The notes under the pieces are model-generated. The model saw only the letters and a program-made list of their open reading frames with translations, did no database searches and was not told the DNA's origin. Positions 11,357 through 24,059 of a stretch of 64,000 bases of DNA are shown in pieces; within the stretch, counting starts at the first letter, position 1; each line of letters starts with the position of its first letter. Source of the stretch: Xenopus tropicalis (taxonomy: Eukaryota; Chordata; Amphibia; Anura; Pipidae); NCBI RefSeq assembly GCF_000004195.4, contig NC_030683.2, positions 79,446,910 to 79,510,909 on the forward strand, written 5' to 3'. The translations under genes were made by a program, and so were the position numbers.

Positions 11357-14300
11357 TAATTAACCACCCTTCCCCCCTTTGCAATCCCCAGAACATATTC
11401 ACCCAGAGTCCATGATGGATGTCAAAGGCCATAGATTTTATTTACACTGACAACAACGAACTGCAAAATCATTAGGTTTAAACAAATGGTAACCAGCACC
11501 TTGGGACCGTTTGCCAACAAAAACTGGGCCATGTCAGTCAACAAGGGGATGATACCACCTTTATTGGTGATATAAAATGCCACCTTTTTTAGTAGAGTGG
11601 AGCACTTGTCTGTCTTTCATACTTATTAAAGTAAGGATATTATATCATATGAAAAATTGGGGATCATTCTAGTAAATCCTGCTAGAAGGGCTACACTTAG
11701 TGCATTTATTGTATGTTGCATGCAATTGTTTTGAAATCAGTGCAGCCCAGTACCTTGCATTTATAACAAACATCCAAAATAAACTACCAAAACACTTTGT
11801 GGAACACATTCCGCAGTGGAATAAGTTCTCAAGAGGCTGACTGAGCAATTACTGAATCAAGCCTATGCACCTTTATTATAAATTAGACTTTACATCTACT
11901 AGGCCTTGTTTTCTGTTGTTCTGGTGCTCATTAAGGAGGTTTATAAGAAAAAGATAGTTAAAAAGGGAAGACGTGGCAAGCAGTTAAACTTTAGAAAGCA
12001 ATGCAACTAGAATTATACCGTACTTTCTTATACTATCTTATTACCATTTTTTAAGAGCAATAGTTTTGCCCCATGAATGCTACCCTATGCAGTATATTAA
12101 AAACACACTGTTCAAAACACTGACCTTGGTAATTAAACATGTTTTAGTCTAGTGGTGTGCTCTGGGCTAATGCATTTTTGGTGGACATTAACTCAGTAAT
12201 ACTAGTTAAAGTCCTTAATCTGAATTCTAAAGATGATCACTGCTCCTGTTCAGTTTAGTGTTGAGTATAAATGTGGATCTGGATACTAATATTAATGATC
12301 AGTTTTTTACCATCTTCTTAAACATATTAATCATAACACTTGCTCTACAGCTCTTTACCCATAGACACAATGGGTTTTCTCACCTATAAGACTAAAACAT
12401 GAAATCTCTTTCAATGTACCTAAAAAGAAATAGAAGAATAAAAGCAGATTTACTGATTTTTTTCTCCCAGATCCTCTCAGCCGTAATCGCATTGGTAATA
12501 TTACATTTTAGTCTTCCATTGTTCCCAGTGTTGGTGCACTTTCTCTGGGGTCACTGGCACTTTTCTTTTGATGTGTGTTTGAATGTTGAGATGTCTTTGT
12601 CTCTTTCTCATTGTGCCTTTCTCAATCTCTCAGGGACAGAGATATTGCTGTGACATGGAGGAACTGAAGACTTTTTCCAGGATATTATTTTTCTATTGCT
12701 TTGATCTGCACTTTCCTCTCCAATGAAAATAGAAAAGTCTACACTTTAGAAATAGCAAGTGCTATAATAAGAGCCAGCAAACACACATTCAAATGCAGCA
12801 GCATTTCTTCTTGTTGCTCTTTGTTCTCAGCAAAAGACCAATAATACTGATAAACCAAATAAAATAACCAACAACTGACTATCTTTTAAGGAAAATAGTC
12901 AATAAAAAGAAATTTAAGAGACTAATCATTAACATGTAAGATGAATACAACTGTCTGTTTCTAAATAGCTTGACTAATAGGGCAGGTAAGTACAGTATTT
13001 TTAAGATACTATATTGATTGAGTTATAAACTAGCTAGCCATGCATTGTGACCATTCCCACAGAATTGCAAGAGGTAAAGAATAGAAAATGTTGTTGCTGT
13101 TGCTTGTAGAATTATAGAGGTATATTGAGATGGTAATATATGGCCCATTTATTAGAAAATGTTCCATATGATTTTATTAATAAACAGTAGTAAAAATTAT
13201 GTAAAAAACAATAATGCATAAAGATTTATATTGACTCTTGATATTTCTGCTGCAAAAGATAACAGAAGATAATGAAATAATTTTTACACAGTCTTTACTA
13301 ATAAACATTGTCAGGGGCTTTCATTTTGACATAGATAAAAATGAAATGAGGATTATAGTTATTACAGAGCATTTACCTTAGTTACCATTTTTTATATAAG
13401 CATTTTACAACAAGAACCACAGTAGAATTATTACTTAAAAAATATGCATCGATCTGTCTTCTCCACTGCCCACATAATAATCTCCTGTGTCTGAGCAAAG
13501 GGCTTATTTGAAATAATCACATATTGTGGTGGAATTAAATGGTTTCTTATCTCAAAGTAGTTTTTACTCAACAAAGGAGCAGTTATTGAATTTTACAACA
13601 CTCCTATTACAGAGGGTAGGTACACCTTTGGATAGGGAAGTAACATTTGTACAGACTAATGTATGAAGTTGTCACAGGCAGTAACTTTATAACACAATTG
13701 CAAGAAAAGAACTTATATGCTGCCGCTATTCCACTTAATCACATAAAATAGCAGTTACATATTCTTTAATGCTGTTCAGTCTGAAATTGATTTGGCTGAT
13801 GTGGTATTACCAACATTGCCGACTAATGAATATGAATGTGGAAGCAAGACTATACTAATTTACTTTGTTTGGGCTTACTGTATATACGCTGTGGACTGAT
13901 GCATGTGGCTTTACACACACGTGTGACTTTATGTACTGGTTCAGTCCAATAACTTAAAACAAACCCAGAAGTCAGATTGATCAGAATCACATTTTAGAAT
14001 GGCCAACAAAGGCCAAACAGTGTTTGTAAGTGTCATCCTTCTATGGTGAACATACACCATTATGTCTTTTATATACACACACAAAACATTGTATAACCTC
14101 AGTTTGTGATGCTACCTGGAAAGAAATGAACTGAGGGGGGTTTGGGGGCAGTCAGTAGATTATTTACTTAAAATTACATGTTATTCCATGGGAATATACA
14201 GAAGGGACCTGTATTCTTTTATGGTTAAATTGTGATAGATCATATTTTACATTTTATTTGACCATCAGATGCCCAGGGTGCCTCCTCCCAATGATTTGTA

Positions 14301-14518
14301 CTTTGAGATGTTAACTGTAAAGACATAATGGACTATTTAAAAAGTAGCTTTCATCAGAATGTTCAAAGAACATAGTGTTAATCCCTGAGGTGTAAAACTG
14401 CTGTGCTGAAGTCAAAGTAAAAAGTATCTTGTCACAACCTGGTAGTAGCTGTTATGCAAGTTGGCCGAAACAAATGTAAAATCCTAACTGGATGAATTTT
14501 TTTAAATGTGAGAAACCA
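11357..14518. other. Largest repeat-poor AT-rich stretch of the left half
   Basis: About 3.2 kb with no recognised transposon, tandem repeat or gene. Regulatory or conserved non-coding sequence could hide here, but cannot be judged without a comparison. Confidence 0.5.
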
Positions 14519-14521
14519 TAA

Positions 14522-14783
14522 GGGGACCAATTACTAATGATCATATTTTTTTCCGATTTGGATTTTTTAGTGCTAACAGTAGCAGAAAAAAATTAGATTT
14601 TTTTCAAGATTTACTATGTGTAAAAACGGCTAAAAATTTGAATCCAGCAATTTGCCAGATAAAACTGCTAGAGATGTAGAAATCAATGGCAAATGTCCCT
14701 TTGCTATAAATGTAATACATTCATGGAAACAAGTTTATTCGAATTTTACAATTAAAAAGATAAATTTTTAGTAAATCTGCCCC
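14522..14783. mobile_element. TAA-flanked MITE (Harbinger-like)
   Basis: It begins GGGGACCAATTACTAATG and ends TTTTTAGTAAATCTGCCCC, flanked by TAA at 14519-14521 and 14784-14786. The interior (CTGGCAAATTG..GGATTC.. on the minus strand) is shared with the half element at 50235-50383. Confidence 0.8.
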
Positions 14784-14829
14784 TAAATGTGACTAGTTGT
14801 TTCAAGTTGACCTTGTTACAGGTTTTAGA

Positions 14830-15133
14830 GCGGGGATCTCCAAGCTTTTATATCTGTGATCAAAGGGAAAAAGTGTTGGGGAGCAACACAAGCATGCAAA
14901 AAGTTCATGGGGGTACAAATAAGAGCTACGATTGGCTACTTAACAGCCCCTATGTGGACTGGTAGCCTATAGAAGGCTCTGTTTGGCTTTACAATGAGTT
15001 TTATGCAACCAACACTTGCCTCCAATCCAGAAATAAAAAAATAAGCACCTGCTTTAAGGCCACTGGGAGCAACATCCAAGGGACTGGGGAGCAACATGTT
15101 GCTCACGAGCCACTGGTTGGGGATCACTGCTTT
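14830..15133. mobile_element. hAT MITE (GGGGATC..GGGGATCACTG ends)
   Basis: The left end GCGGGGATCTCCAAGC and right end GGTTGGGGATCACTG are inverted. The flanks TTTTAGAG and CTTTAAAG match at six of eight bases, consistent with an aged hAT duplication. The body mentions GAGCAACATGTTGCTC, a short perfect palindrome near the right end. Confidence 0.65.
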
Positions 15134-16609
15134 AAAGTATATGAGAGAAGCACTGGATTTCTTTAAACTGGTTCAAATGTTGGTGCAATAGTTTACTTTT
15201 GAGGGAATGAGGGCATTAACAATACAATATAGTAAATATACTAGTTCAAATTGAGTAGAATTTCAGAAAAATTGTAGCTCTGCAGAGGAAGTAACAGGCT
15301 TAAACAACTTGGCTGCAGATGGAAAGTGCTGCAAGTTAGTGGTTACAGTGGCTAAACACAATACAATATGCAATCCCTATGGATTCTAATCAATTTTTCT
15401 TACAAGGCCTGCAAAGCTAGAACAATTTTGAATAAATACTGTTTCTAACAAAAATAATGATTTCTAGCTGCACTGATTATTTACTGAATTTTTAAAGGCT
15501 CCGTTGAGTTTCTATATTTAACCAGAATAGTTCTCTAATTTATTTTAATATAATAGCTTAATGACACTGAACTTTATGGGAATAGGGGATTTGAAAACTC
15601 TTAGGATAGTATATCAAAGGAGATGTTCACCTTAAAATTCATTTTATAATGAGACATCAATCTGATTGAGAAATAGATTATGAGACAATTAGCAATTCAT
15701 TTTCTTATTTGGGAGGGGAAGATTAATACTTTTATTACACCTTAAAATAATAGAAAATTTCTACATAATTGTAAAAGTTAATTTCAAGGTTAACATCTTC
15801 TTTAAGATATGTTTTTCTGAATACAGCTGATATTTGTACTTGCTACCCAGGCACTTATTCAGAGGTCTTCAAGTGTCAACCTATTTTCATATTTTTTTTT
15901 AGTTCTAATCCTTGAAATAATAATCTTTATTCCATTAAAGGCCTGAAGCATTGTAGAAATATCTGAATTTATTATATGCTTCAACATGAAGCTACAGTAT
16001 CAAATGGTAATTTGTATTTAAAAAAAAAATCTGTGTTGGAAACACATCAACTTAAATGATGAAATAAAAAAAAGCAATATGATGATTAAGTGCCAGCCAC
16101 ACCAACAACATACATGGCATCTACCTTAGCTATGAAATGTCTTAAAGTAATGTGGTGTTTATGGAGATACTAATGAGTATACTTGTTTTTATATTAAAAA
16201 AAATCCATATTTTTCTTATTTTTGTCATTAAGAAGCACTAATTGTATTTTTTTTACTGAACATCCTTCACCCTCTCCCATTTATATACAGTTAAATGAGT
16301 TCAGAAGCTCCTTAACAAAAAAAGCCCATCTCCTCCCTAAACTACAGCCTTTGAGCAGTTTATTATCAGAGGGCTTCCTGATGGACTGGTAATTTGTATC
16401 AGCTTCTCCTTCATTCTTCAGAACCAAGAAGTGCAACTGGTTTCATTTTCTTCTTTAGTACCATAAATTTCTTAATTGAAACAGTAGGCAAAAAACTGGA
16501 GCAAGTCCTATTAACTGAGCTAATGTTGAAATGGAATGTATACTGTCCCTATAATATTTTGATGATGTACGGCACTTGATGGCTATTGTGTTTGCATAAA
16601 TTCATGTTG
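15134..16609. other. AT-rich non-coding DNA
   Basis: Nothing assigned. A segment near 16345-16400 (TTATCAGAGGGCTTCC..) has a faint relative near 54435-54470, so a degraded repeat is likely. Confidence 0.5.
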
Positions 16610-16740
16610 GTAGCAATCCTATGGTTTTTTTTTTCAATATTTTAGCAGCATTAATGTATGGGGATTAAAATAAATGAAAAACCCCTTACCCAGAAAAGTA
16701 AAAAATCCAAAGCTTTCCAGATAATAGGTCCCATACCATG
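16610..16740 (-). mobile_element. CAGGTAT..GGAYC repeat, minus-strand fragment
   Basis: On the minus strand it reads GGTATGGGACCTATTATCTGG and continues to CCCCATACATTAATGCTGCTAA, matching the terminal third of the 21748 family. Confidence 0.6.
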
Positions 16741-16925
16741 AAGACCTCTTTCAGGATGTGTTGCCATGGATCTCGTTTTAATGACTTTCCCACAAATCTC
16801 AGCACCCACACAGAAAGCATTTAAGTCCTTTATTGTATGCACTACAAACATGAAAATGATATGTTTAACTGTGTACATTTATGGGTATTAGTTGTCACAT
16901 CAGGGTTTTTTATAGAGGGCTAGTG

Positions 16926-17417
16926 TTAAAGGGGACCTGTCACACAAACATAAAAAGCTGTATAATAAAGGTCCTTTTAAAATTAAATATGAAACCCAAA
17001 TTCCGTTTTTTTATTAACACATCCATACCCAATACAAAAGGCATTTAAGATCCCAGCAGTCAAATACTGCCTGTTCCGCCTCTGTGCCTTGGGCATAGAA
17101 GAGTTTTCATTGGGCACTTCCTAGATGTCACTGCACTCCTCACTTTTCCCCTACCTACTAACCCTCTATTTGTGTAGCCAGTACGTGCGCATGTGCATCA
17201 GGTCCCCCATTTTGGCACATAAACAAGAATTTGGGGTGATACAAAACTTGACTTAATAACAGTGTCCACAAAATGGCACCTGTCTGCTTGCTGGGATTGT
17301 GAATTCCAGGGCTAAAGGAAACAAGATTTAAATCATTTATATAGTGTAAGTAAAGTTTATTTTGCTTGACAAACACAATAGAAAACAATTTGGAATTGCG
17401 TGACAGATCCCCTTTAA
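16926..17417. mobile_element. T2-like MITE (TTAAAGGGGACCTGTCAC)
   Basis: It is bounded by TTAA, with ends TTAAAGGGGACCTGTCAC and GTGACAGATCCCCTTTAA. The TTAAAGGRR signature and TTAA target site match the T2 MITE group described in Xenopus. It shares its interior, in opposite orientation, with 53786-54305. Confidence 0.85.
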
Positions 17418-17852
17418 ATAGAAAAAAAGCATGTGACATTTATATATTTATAAAACTGTCCACACAATGATCAAGAGTAACTGGGTCATGCACATTTCCT
17501 CTGTCATGTTATATCCTGCCATTTATTGTCAAAGCATATTGCAGTTTGATGACACTGACATTGAGTTGAGCTGTGCACAGGAAGATTGATTAACCCAGTC
17601 AACACAAATACAAATTGTGTATGTGATAAAGTAACATCAAGATTTGTGAATTTTGCATGTGTATCTGTCATTGTTAAAGAGATACTGCAATCAAAAAAGA
17701 AAATGATATTTGTCAGTGTTGGATCTTCAATAGTATTTGTGCCTGTAAACAATATGCAACATTTTTCAAGCATATTTATCACAGAAAAATAGATTTTTGC
17801 TAATTGTTAAAAATTGAACGTATTTCTGCGATGATATAGTAAAGTATACCCA

Positions 17853-18230
17853 GGGAGGTCCATTTATCAACATTCTGATTTTTGTAGTTTTAGAGGTTTT
17901 TAAAAACACAACTAAATTCATTTTCTCTAAAACTACAAATGCCAAGTGATTTATTAAAACAGCCTTTAAAAAAAAAAAGGCACAAATTAAAAAAAACACA
18001 AAAAAAATGTATGGAAAAAAGTATCAAAAAACCCTGGAAAACCACTTAAATGGGACAGATTTGCTCATTATTAGACACCTTCCATTGACTTCTATATGAC
18101 CTTGACAGCTTTTAGATGGTGTATTTTTTCATTCAAACTAGTCACAAATATTTTTTTCCACAACAAAATTTTATTTTTGTGCAAAAAATATAAATCATGA
18201 AAAAAACACACCCTTTAGTAAATATCCCCC
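17853..18230. mobile_element. Foldback MITE family B, copy 2
   Basis: It starts GGAGGTCCATTTATCAACATT and ends TTTAGTAAATATCCCCC. Shared features with 7852-8255 are the AAGTGATTTATTAAA segment, the T/A-rich hairpin arms and the phrase about TTGACAGCTTTTAGATGG in the right half. Confidence 0.75.
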
Positions 18231-20766
18231 AGAGAGTATAGCTGCATTGCAGCATTGGGCTTCAAGATTGAATTCTAGCCAGGGCACTATCTGTAAGGAT
18301 CACGTTCTCCCAATGCTCCAAAAACAGACAAGCAAGTCAATTGGCCATAGTGTGTGTGAATATAACGGGGACCTTATATTGTAAGCTTTACTCATATAAA
18401 TCATGTAAAATCTTTGCACAGTAACTTAAAAATAATAAGTTATTTTTTAAAACTGCATGGGGTCACAGAGGGGACTTTCTATCTGTGATCCTTTCTCATC
18501 CTGTCCTACACCTATGTTTTGAAATTATTATGAACCATTAACACAGTTCATCAGTATACTGAATGATCTCAGAGAGTATAACAAGTCTAACAAGTCAAAG
18601 GAAACAACACAACTGTACATTTGTTGTTTTTTTTTAATTGATATTTTTAGCAAATTCCATTTTTTTTAAATATGTCAGAAACATTATTTTTACAATATAC
18701 AGTTCATTTTAAAGTTGTGCATTTAAAAATGTCAATACTAAAAGGTACAAAACAAATCCTGTTATTAAAATATATCTCTATAGGACTCCATAAGTCATGT
18801 TTACTGGGCTTTGGACAGACATTTAACCCATTACATTCAGCGTACTTAATATCTAGATTGAAATCTTTAACAGGATCGTCCACCAAATGTTCACCTTCTG
18901 TCAAAACATTCTTTAGGAATGGAAAATGCAGGAGTCGATTATTGTCCTATTAATGAGTTTCATTAGGGAATGAAATGGATGCCATAAATGTGTTCACATA
19001 AAAGCTCTGGGCAGGAAGCTCGATTATAAACCCATAAAAGTCTCACCACCGTGTGTTCATCAGATTTTCTAAGGCTGTCGCATCTCAGACACTGTAACAG
19101 AAATGGACCTGTGAGGAGGAGAGAAAGGTCGTTGGTTCCTGTTCAGATGGCAAAACTGATGATGCACGGTTGCTTCTAAATTTGAAGAAATACATAAACA
19201 TAACATAAGATTCATGTTAGATAAGGCAGCTATCATTAACAAACCTGAATAGTTGGATGTTTTATCCAAAGACGGAAAGAAAAGCTAAATTTAAGTATTG
19301 TTTTTCTAGTCACACCATTGCATTTCAAACTAAAATGGGCAGATCATTTCAGCTATATTGCTGTAGAGGCAAGGGGGGTGGGGGCTGAACAAAAATGTTG
19401 CAAGTGCAGAAAGTATAAAACATACCCTCTAAATGCCTAAGGAGCACTGCAGCATATTAACAATATGCCCAATTCAGTTCCTCTCCAAGTACAACAGAAG
19501 AGTGGCCATCTGTGCCCCAGAATTGATGTCTTCCAGCAGATTTACCACAGAGCTCTATGCTGTTTGTTATTTTATCCAAAAGTTCAAAAACAGAATCAAA
19601 TCATTGAAAATAAAGAAGGAAAATAGCTAAGTCTAATTTAATATGGAATATATTTTACACTAAAAGTTCATAAAAACCAACATGTACAACAAAAAAGTAC
19701 TGCACTAAAAAAAGCCCATCTGCCATCACACCCACAGACAGAATCCTGTTCCAATCCTGTTCCAATGGTTTACATTTAGGCTGCTGTGCCATTTGCAGCC
19801 CACCCAGTTCTTTAAAAGGGAGCCCCCTTCGGTACACACTATATCCAATTGTCAACATGTTGGGGGACTCAGGTATGCACACCGGGGTTTGAGAAGGTTG
19901 TGCCTGTTGCACTGCCATTCTTGTGTGCTTGTGCTTTGCAGACCCACTTCTACCATTGCTAACACCCAAGGGGTGCTAGCAATGGTAGGCTACACATATC
20001 ATATAGGTAAAAGAGATCCTGCTAGCAAGTAGTCTACAGCTTTCCAGAGGTGGTGCTCAGAGGTCCTAATAATGCTGCTGGAATGCCAGACACTAAGTGG
20101 TATTCCAATCACCACCAAGAACATCTCAGCTTAAATCTAAGTATGATTGTATCACTAAATGGTGTTGGATACCACTCTGTATTGCATCCTGAGTAGATGT
20201 AATTTACCAGTAAGTGATCCACTAAAGCCATTCCAATACCGAAACAACATGGTTTGGACTTGGTTTTCACATACAGATGCAGCCTAGTTCCTTTACCATG
20301 TTGTCACGTTATGTCTCTAACTGGATTTCCCATAGAAAAAATATATACCAAAATTTGTCACAAGGTGGCACATGGTCTATGGTGTTTTGCATTGTGTTTT
20401 GCTGGTAAGACTTTGCACTCTAGCACCATCTACAGGCAGATCCTAACCAATGAAAATGGTGTCTGTACAAGGCAACTAGCTCCCAACAAGCGCTGGCAAA
20501 AGCAATTTCAATACAAGACTATGGGGTACAGTTTTGGACCTGAACCACCCCCATGTGACATTACCCTGGCACATGTGATGTTTCTTTGCCCAGTATTTTA
20601 GCCAGAGGAGAAACAGTTCATACCCCTCAATGCAGCCTGTCTTTGGATAGCTTGCCCAAAAATGTACAACTGCAAATTCATAAAACATCTAGCAGTTGAA
20701 ATACAATGACAAATCCTCGGCCTGAGTAAACTCTTTTTTACTTCCATTCTCATAGATAAGTTAGAC
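18231..20766. other. Non-coding DNA holding the candidate exon
   Basis: Apart from the weak exon candidate no feature is assigned. A poly(T) tract at 18628-18637 and ATTAAA on the minus strand near 18635 could end a transcript running leftwards, but this is unproven. Confidence 0.4.
19474..19554 (-). other. Weak candidate terminal exon (host gene, minus strand)
   Basis: After a possible acceptor (GCATAG at 19555-19560 on the minus strand, with a T-rich tract upstream) a 26-codon frame reads SSVVNLLEDINSG and ends LYLERN, stop at 19474-19476. Codons look vertebrate-like (CTG CTG GAA GAC ATC). The opposite strand is also open here. A second minus-strand frame (18704-18946, containing LTEGEHLVDDPVKDF) follows another possible acceptor. 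I do not recognise either protein, and chance is a real alternative. Confidence 0.15.
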
Positions 20767-21080
20767 CAGTGCTGTCCAACTGGCAGCCCGCAGGCCGCAT
20801 CCAGCTCACAACCCCCTCTTGAGGGGTGCCCCATCTGTCTGGCTGCTGTGAATGCTTACCTTTGTGTAAGCTTTAAATAGTATCAGTACTGAAATTAACT
20901 GCCCTCCTTACATTGTTCACATCACAGATTTAGGCTGTAAGACCCTGTATTGTTCATACTTGTAAGCCATTGCATTGTTATACTTGTAAGCCCATGCTTT
21001 GCCCACACCTGTAAGACTCTGCATTGTTTACACCTGTAAGACCTCAGACAGTAGGAGCAGCACCGGCATTGCGTAACTGT
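20767..21080. mobile_element. hAT-like element, left end plus internal minisatellite
   Basis: The left end CAGTGCTGTCCAACTGG.. followed by GGCCGCATCCAGC resembles hAT/Charlie-type termini. The opposite end and duplication are not found. The interior holds a 25-bp tandem array (20936-21045). Confidence 0.5.
20936..21060 (+). repeat. 25-bp tandem repeat, about five units
   Basis: TGTAAG begins units at 20936, 20961, 20985, 21010 and 21035, each followed by a CCATGCATTGTTCACACC-like stretch. Spacing is 24-25 bases with scattered substitutions. Confidence 0.8.
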
Positions 21081-21164
21081 ACATAGTACAGTAGAAATTG
21101 TTCATATTAGAGTGGTCACGATCAGTTACTTACATAGTCATGATAGGTTTCCCTGTCTCATTCC

Positions 21165-21272
21165 CTACTCCGCCTGCCCTGCTCTACACTGCCTGGGTGT
21201 GCCATACTCTGCCTGCCCTGCTCTACCTTCCCTGTGTGTGCCATACTCTGTCTACCTGTGTGTGCCATAGTA
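21165..21272 (+). repeat. Short tandem repeat (TGTGTGCCATACTCTGCCTGCC-like)
   Basis: Two to three imperfect units of about 30-37 bases contain GTGCCATACTCTG, CTGCCCTGCTCTAC and CTGTGTGTGCC. They lie just downstream of the 25-bp array. Confidence 0.65.
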
Positions 21273-21333
21273 AGACATATCAAACTGTAACAGATGGCAC
21301 TCCAATTCAGCAGTTGTGCAAATAACTTTCTTC

Positions 21334-21380
21334 TTTATTGAGATCTCTGCATACAATGTTTTGGGGGATTCCCCCTCAGG
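21334..21380 (-). ncRNA. Hammerhead-like core plus AATAAA, second candidate
   Basis: On the minus strand the order is CTGAGG, a five-base-pair stem GGGGG/CCCCC with loop AAT, AAAAC, then ATTGTA, followed by AATAAA (21339-21334). Against the hammerhead consensus CTGANGA..GAAAC it carries two core substitutions. The layout (core, then polyadenylation signal) parallels 41436-41520. Confidence 0.33.
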
Positions 21381-21747
21381 TGCTCTCACTGTGAGTACCA
21401 AATGGTAGGCACCCCCCAGTGTATTTGCTTACCTAAAACCTCCAGCCAGTGCTCCAGTTTCGAGAAAACGTTTCCTGGTGAGGTGGGTGACAAATCTCCC
21501 CACGTGCCATTAGCCTAAGGATGTTGTTTTTCTATAAAGTTGCTTTTAGCTTGAGTATAGAGAAACATAATATACAACAGCCATGCATATTCTGTAAATT
21601 ATATTCTTATAAATGGTGTTTAGTGAGAACTCAATCTTTAATAAATTTGCCTCTTAGCATCACATATGCAGGCAGTGCAGATGGAAATAACTCTTTGGCA
21701 TGCTAAGTTAACTACAGACCAATGTGTTCTGACCTTAAACATGTAAT

Positions 21748-22080
21748 ACAGGTATCGGACCCCTTATCCGGAAACCCGTTATCCAGAAAGCTCCGAATTA
21801 CGGAATGCCCGTCTCCCATAGACTCCATTTTAATCAAATAATTCAGAATTTTAAAACTGATTTCCTTTTTCTCTGTAGAAATAAAACAGAACCTTGTTAT
21901 TGATTCCAACTAAGATATAATTAATCCTTATTGGATGCAAAACAATCCTATTGGGTTTAATTAATGTTTTATTGATTTTTTAGTAGACTTAAGGTATTGA
22001 GATCCAAATTACGGAAAGACCCCTTATCCGGAATACCCTTGGTCCCGAGCATTCTGGATAATGGGTCCTATACCTGTATA
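21748..22080 (+). mobile_element. Repeat with CAGGTATCGGACC / GGGTCCTATACCTG ends, full copy
   Basis: Terminal inverted repeats ATACAGGTAT.GGACC bound a 333-bp body containing TTATCCGGAAACCCG, CCCATAGACTCCATTTTA, TTTTTCTCTGTAG and ATCCAAATTACGGAAAGACC. Partial copies occur at 1769, 16610, 33523, 39940 and 63480. This is the reference copy for that family in the window. I recognise it as a common frog repeat but will not name the superfamily. Confidence 0.8.
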
Positions 22081-23092
22081 ATGTACTTTGATCCATTTTC
22101 CTATTTGGCATGATTCTTAGCAAAACAAGATTCAGAAATTTGTGGAAAGAAGCCCAGGATCAATCATAAAACTTCCATTTTCATGAAATACCCTAGAGGC
22201 TGAGCTTCACCCACCAGGTTTTAAAGCACAGCCAGGGCAGTATGCTGATTGAATTCAACTTTAGAAGTGATCCTGGGCTTCCTTCCCAGAATTCCTTTTG
22301 CTTTGCATACAGATGAGGACATGTCTCCTCAACCAAAAAAGTATTACTGTTTTTTTTTTTGTTTTTTTTTAAACAGTTCACTCTTCACACTGTGCATTAT
22401 GATACCTTTGACAAGTGAGATTTGAATTCAAGAAGGCATGATTGCTTCAGAGATACAGTCATTACCCCCAAAACTGAATCTTTTTCATATGTATAAGTGT
22501 GCTTGATTTGCTGAAATTGCACAAAATTGCTTCAAAAGCTGTTTATTTCACCTAACAAATAGTGCTTCCCCTGCAGCACACAAAGGAATGTAGGGACAGA
22601 AGGCAAGAATCAAGCTTTTCTTAATATATTTCTCACTGCAGAAATAACCTTATCCCCTACTGATCAAGATCCTTGAGCAATGGATATTTACACTATGTTT
22701 ATAAAAACACATTTTTTTAATAGGATACTGTAATGCATGCAATATTGAAACATATAGAAATGGGGGAAAAACACCTAATTGTGCTCACAAAACAGAAATA
22801 CTTGCAGAAAGATGAAAGATGACACAGACCCACTGAAATGTTGATTTCCACATTTTTCCAAGACAAGATCAAAGAGTGCTGGCTATGTTTCTACAGTATA
22901 CAAATATATCCAGCATATACATGTATTGGAGCTTTGAAGATGGCCTACTCTAAAGGTCACACATACAGTGCATGGGTCTTGCTTTGTAGTTGTGCTATAT
23001 AGAAATGGACCCAGTAAATCATAACACTGTTTACATTTCCCTGCTTGCTATAAAGCATTGCTCAAGTTATTAACCTAGTGGAACCAACTGCT
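22081..23092. other. AT-rich non-coding DNA
   Basis: There is a T-tract at 22350-22370. No gene or defined repeat end is seen. Confidence 0.5.
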
Positions 23093-24020
23093 TAAAGGGT
23101 TTCTGTCATGGTTTTTATGGTGTACTTTTTATTTCTAAATTAGACTGTTTACATAGCAAATAATTAACTACCATTTAAAGTTTTATTTTTGAACCAACAA
23201 TTTTTAATGATGGTGTGTAGGCACCATCTCAGTGCATTGTGCCTCAGTCTGAGCTTTCAGAAGGATCCAGTTCTACACAATAGAACTACATTCAGATAAC
23301 CTATTGTTCCTCCTACTCAGTGTCTCATAATAACAACACAGGGTTTCACCTTCTTGGGTACTATTTTTATGTCTACCACTAGGCGGGGTATGTGAGCATG
23401 TTTAGCAATATAAACAATTTCTGAATTAGTTTTGCTCTCTACAATGCTGAAATATTCTCTAGCTTTCAGGAAGCCTGCTTTATGAAAGGTAAGGGAATCT
23501 GGGGTGTCAGAAATAATTGCTTCTCATTGAATTTTATGTATTTGTGGCTAAGGTTCCCACTGCTTCTCACTGTATTTAATGTATTTGTGGTGCCCCTTCC
23601 CTCTGTCTCTCACTGTATTTAATGTATTTTGTGCTCCACTATTTCTGCCCCTCACTGTATACCATATTAAGGATCTGGAGTTGTCAATGTGCCATTATTT
23701 TTGGGAGGCAGTATAGGCAGTTTTGCCTGTTTACGCACTTACTAAATTTCAGGACAGTACCAGCAGTGCTATTAACCCATGAAGGTCCTAAGGGCAATTG
23801 CACGTGGGGAGAGTGCCCATTGCCAATGAAGTGAATCGCTGGTGGTAAGGCATACATGACAGTAAACTTTGGATGATGAAAGGGAAGATGGGGGGTTACT
23901 CCCTCCAACTTAAGGGGTGGCTGAAGTTTATCTGAGCACAAGTGAGGTGGCTGAGGGCACCAGGAAACTAAGAATATGTCAGGGCCCCATGTTAAAGATT
24001 AAAAATTATATATGAAAAAA
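23093..24020 (+). mobile_element. T2-like MITE, right end lost
   Basis: It begins TTAAAGGGTTTCTGTCATGG. Downstream words such as TGTAGGCACCATCTCAGTGC and TGAAGTTTATCTGAGCAC fit a long T2-type family. No closing CCTTTAA is found before the tandem array at 24.06 kb. Segments around 23500-23870 look like extra inserted sequence. Confidence 0.6.
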
Positions 24021-24059
24021 TTAGTGATGAAAAAATGTCTATAAGTGGCTTTATCCACT

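Noticed and set aside
20254..20601. 115-codon plus-strand frame
   Set aside because: No recognisable motif, no splice context and ordinary local composition. Treated as chance.
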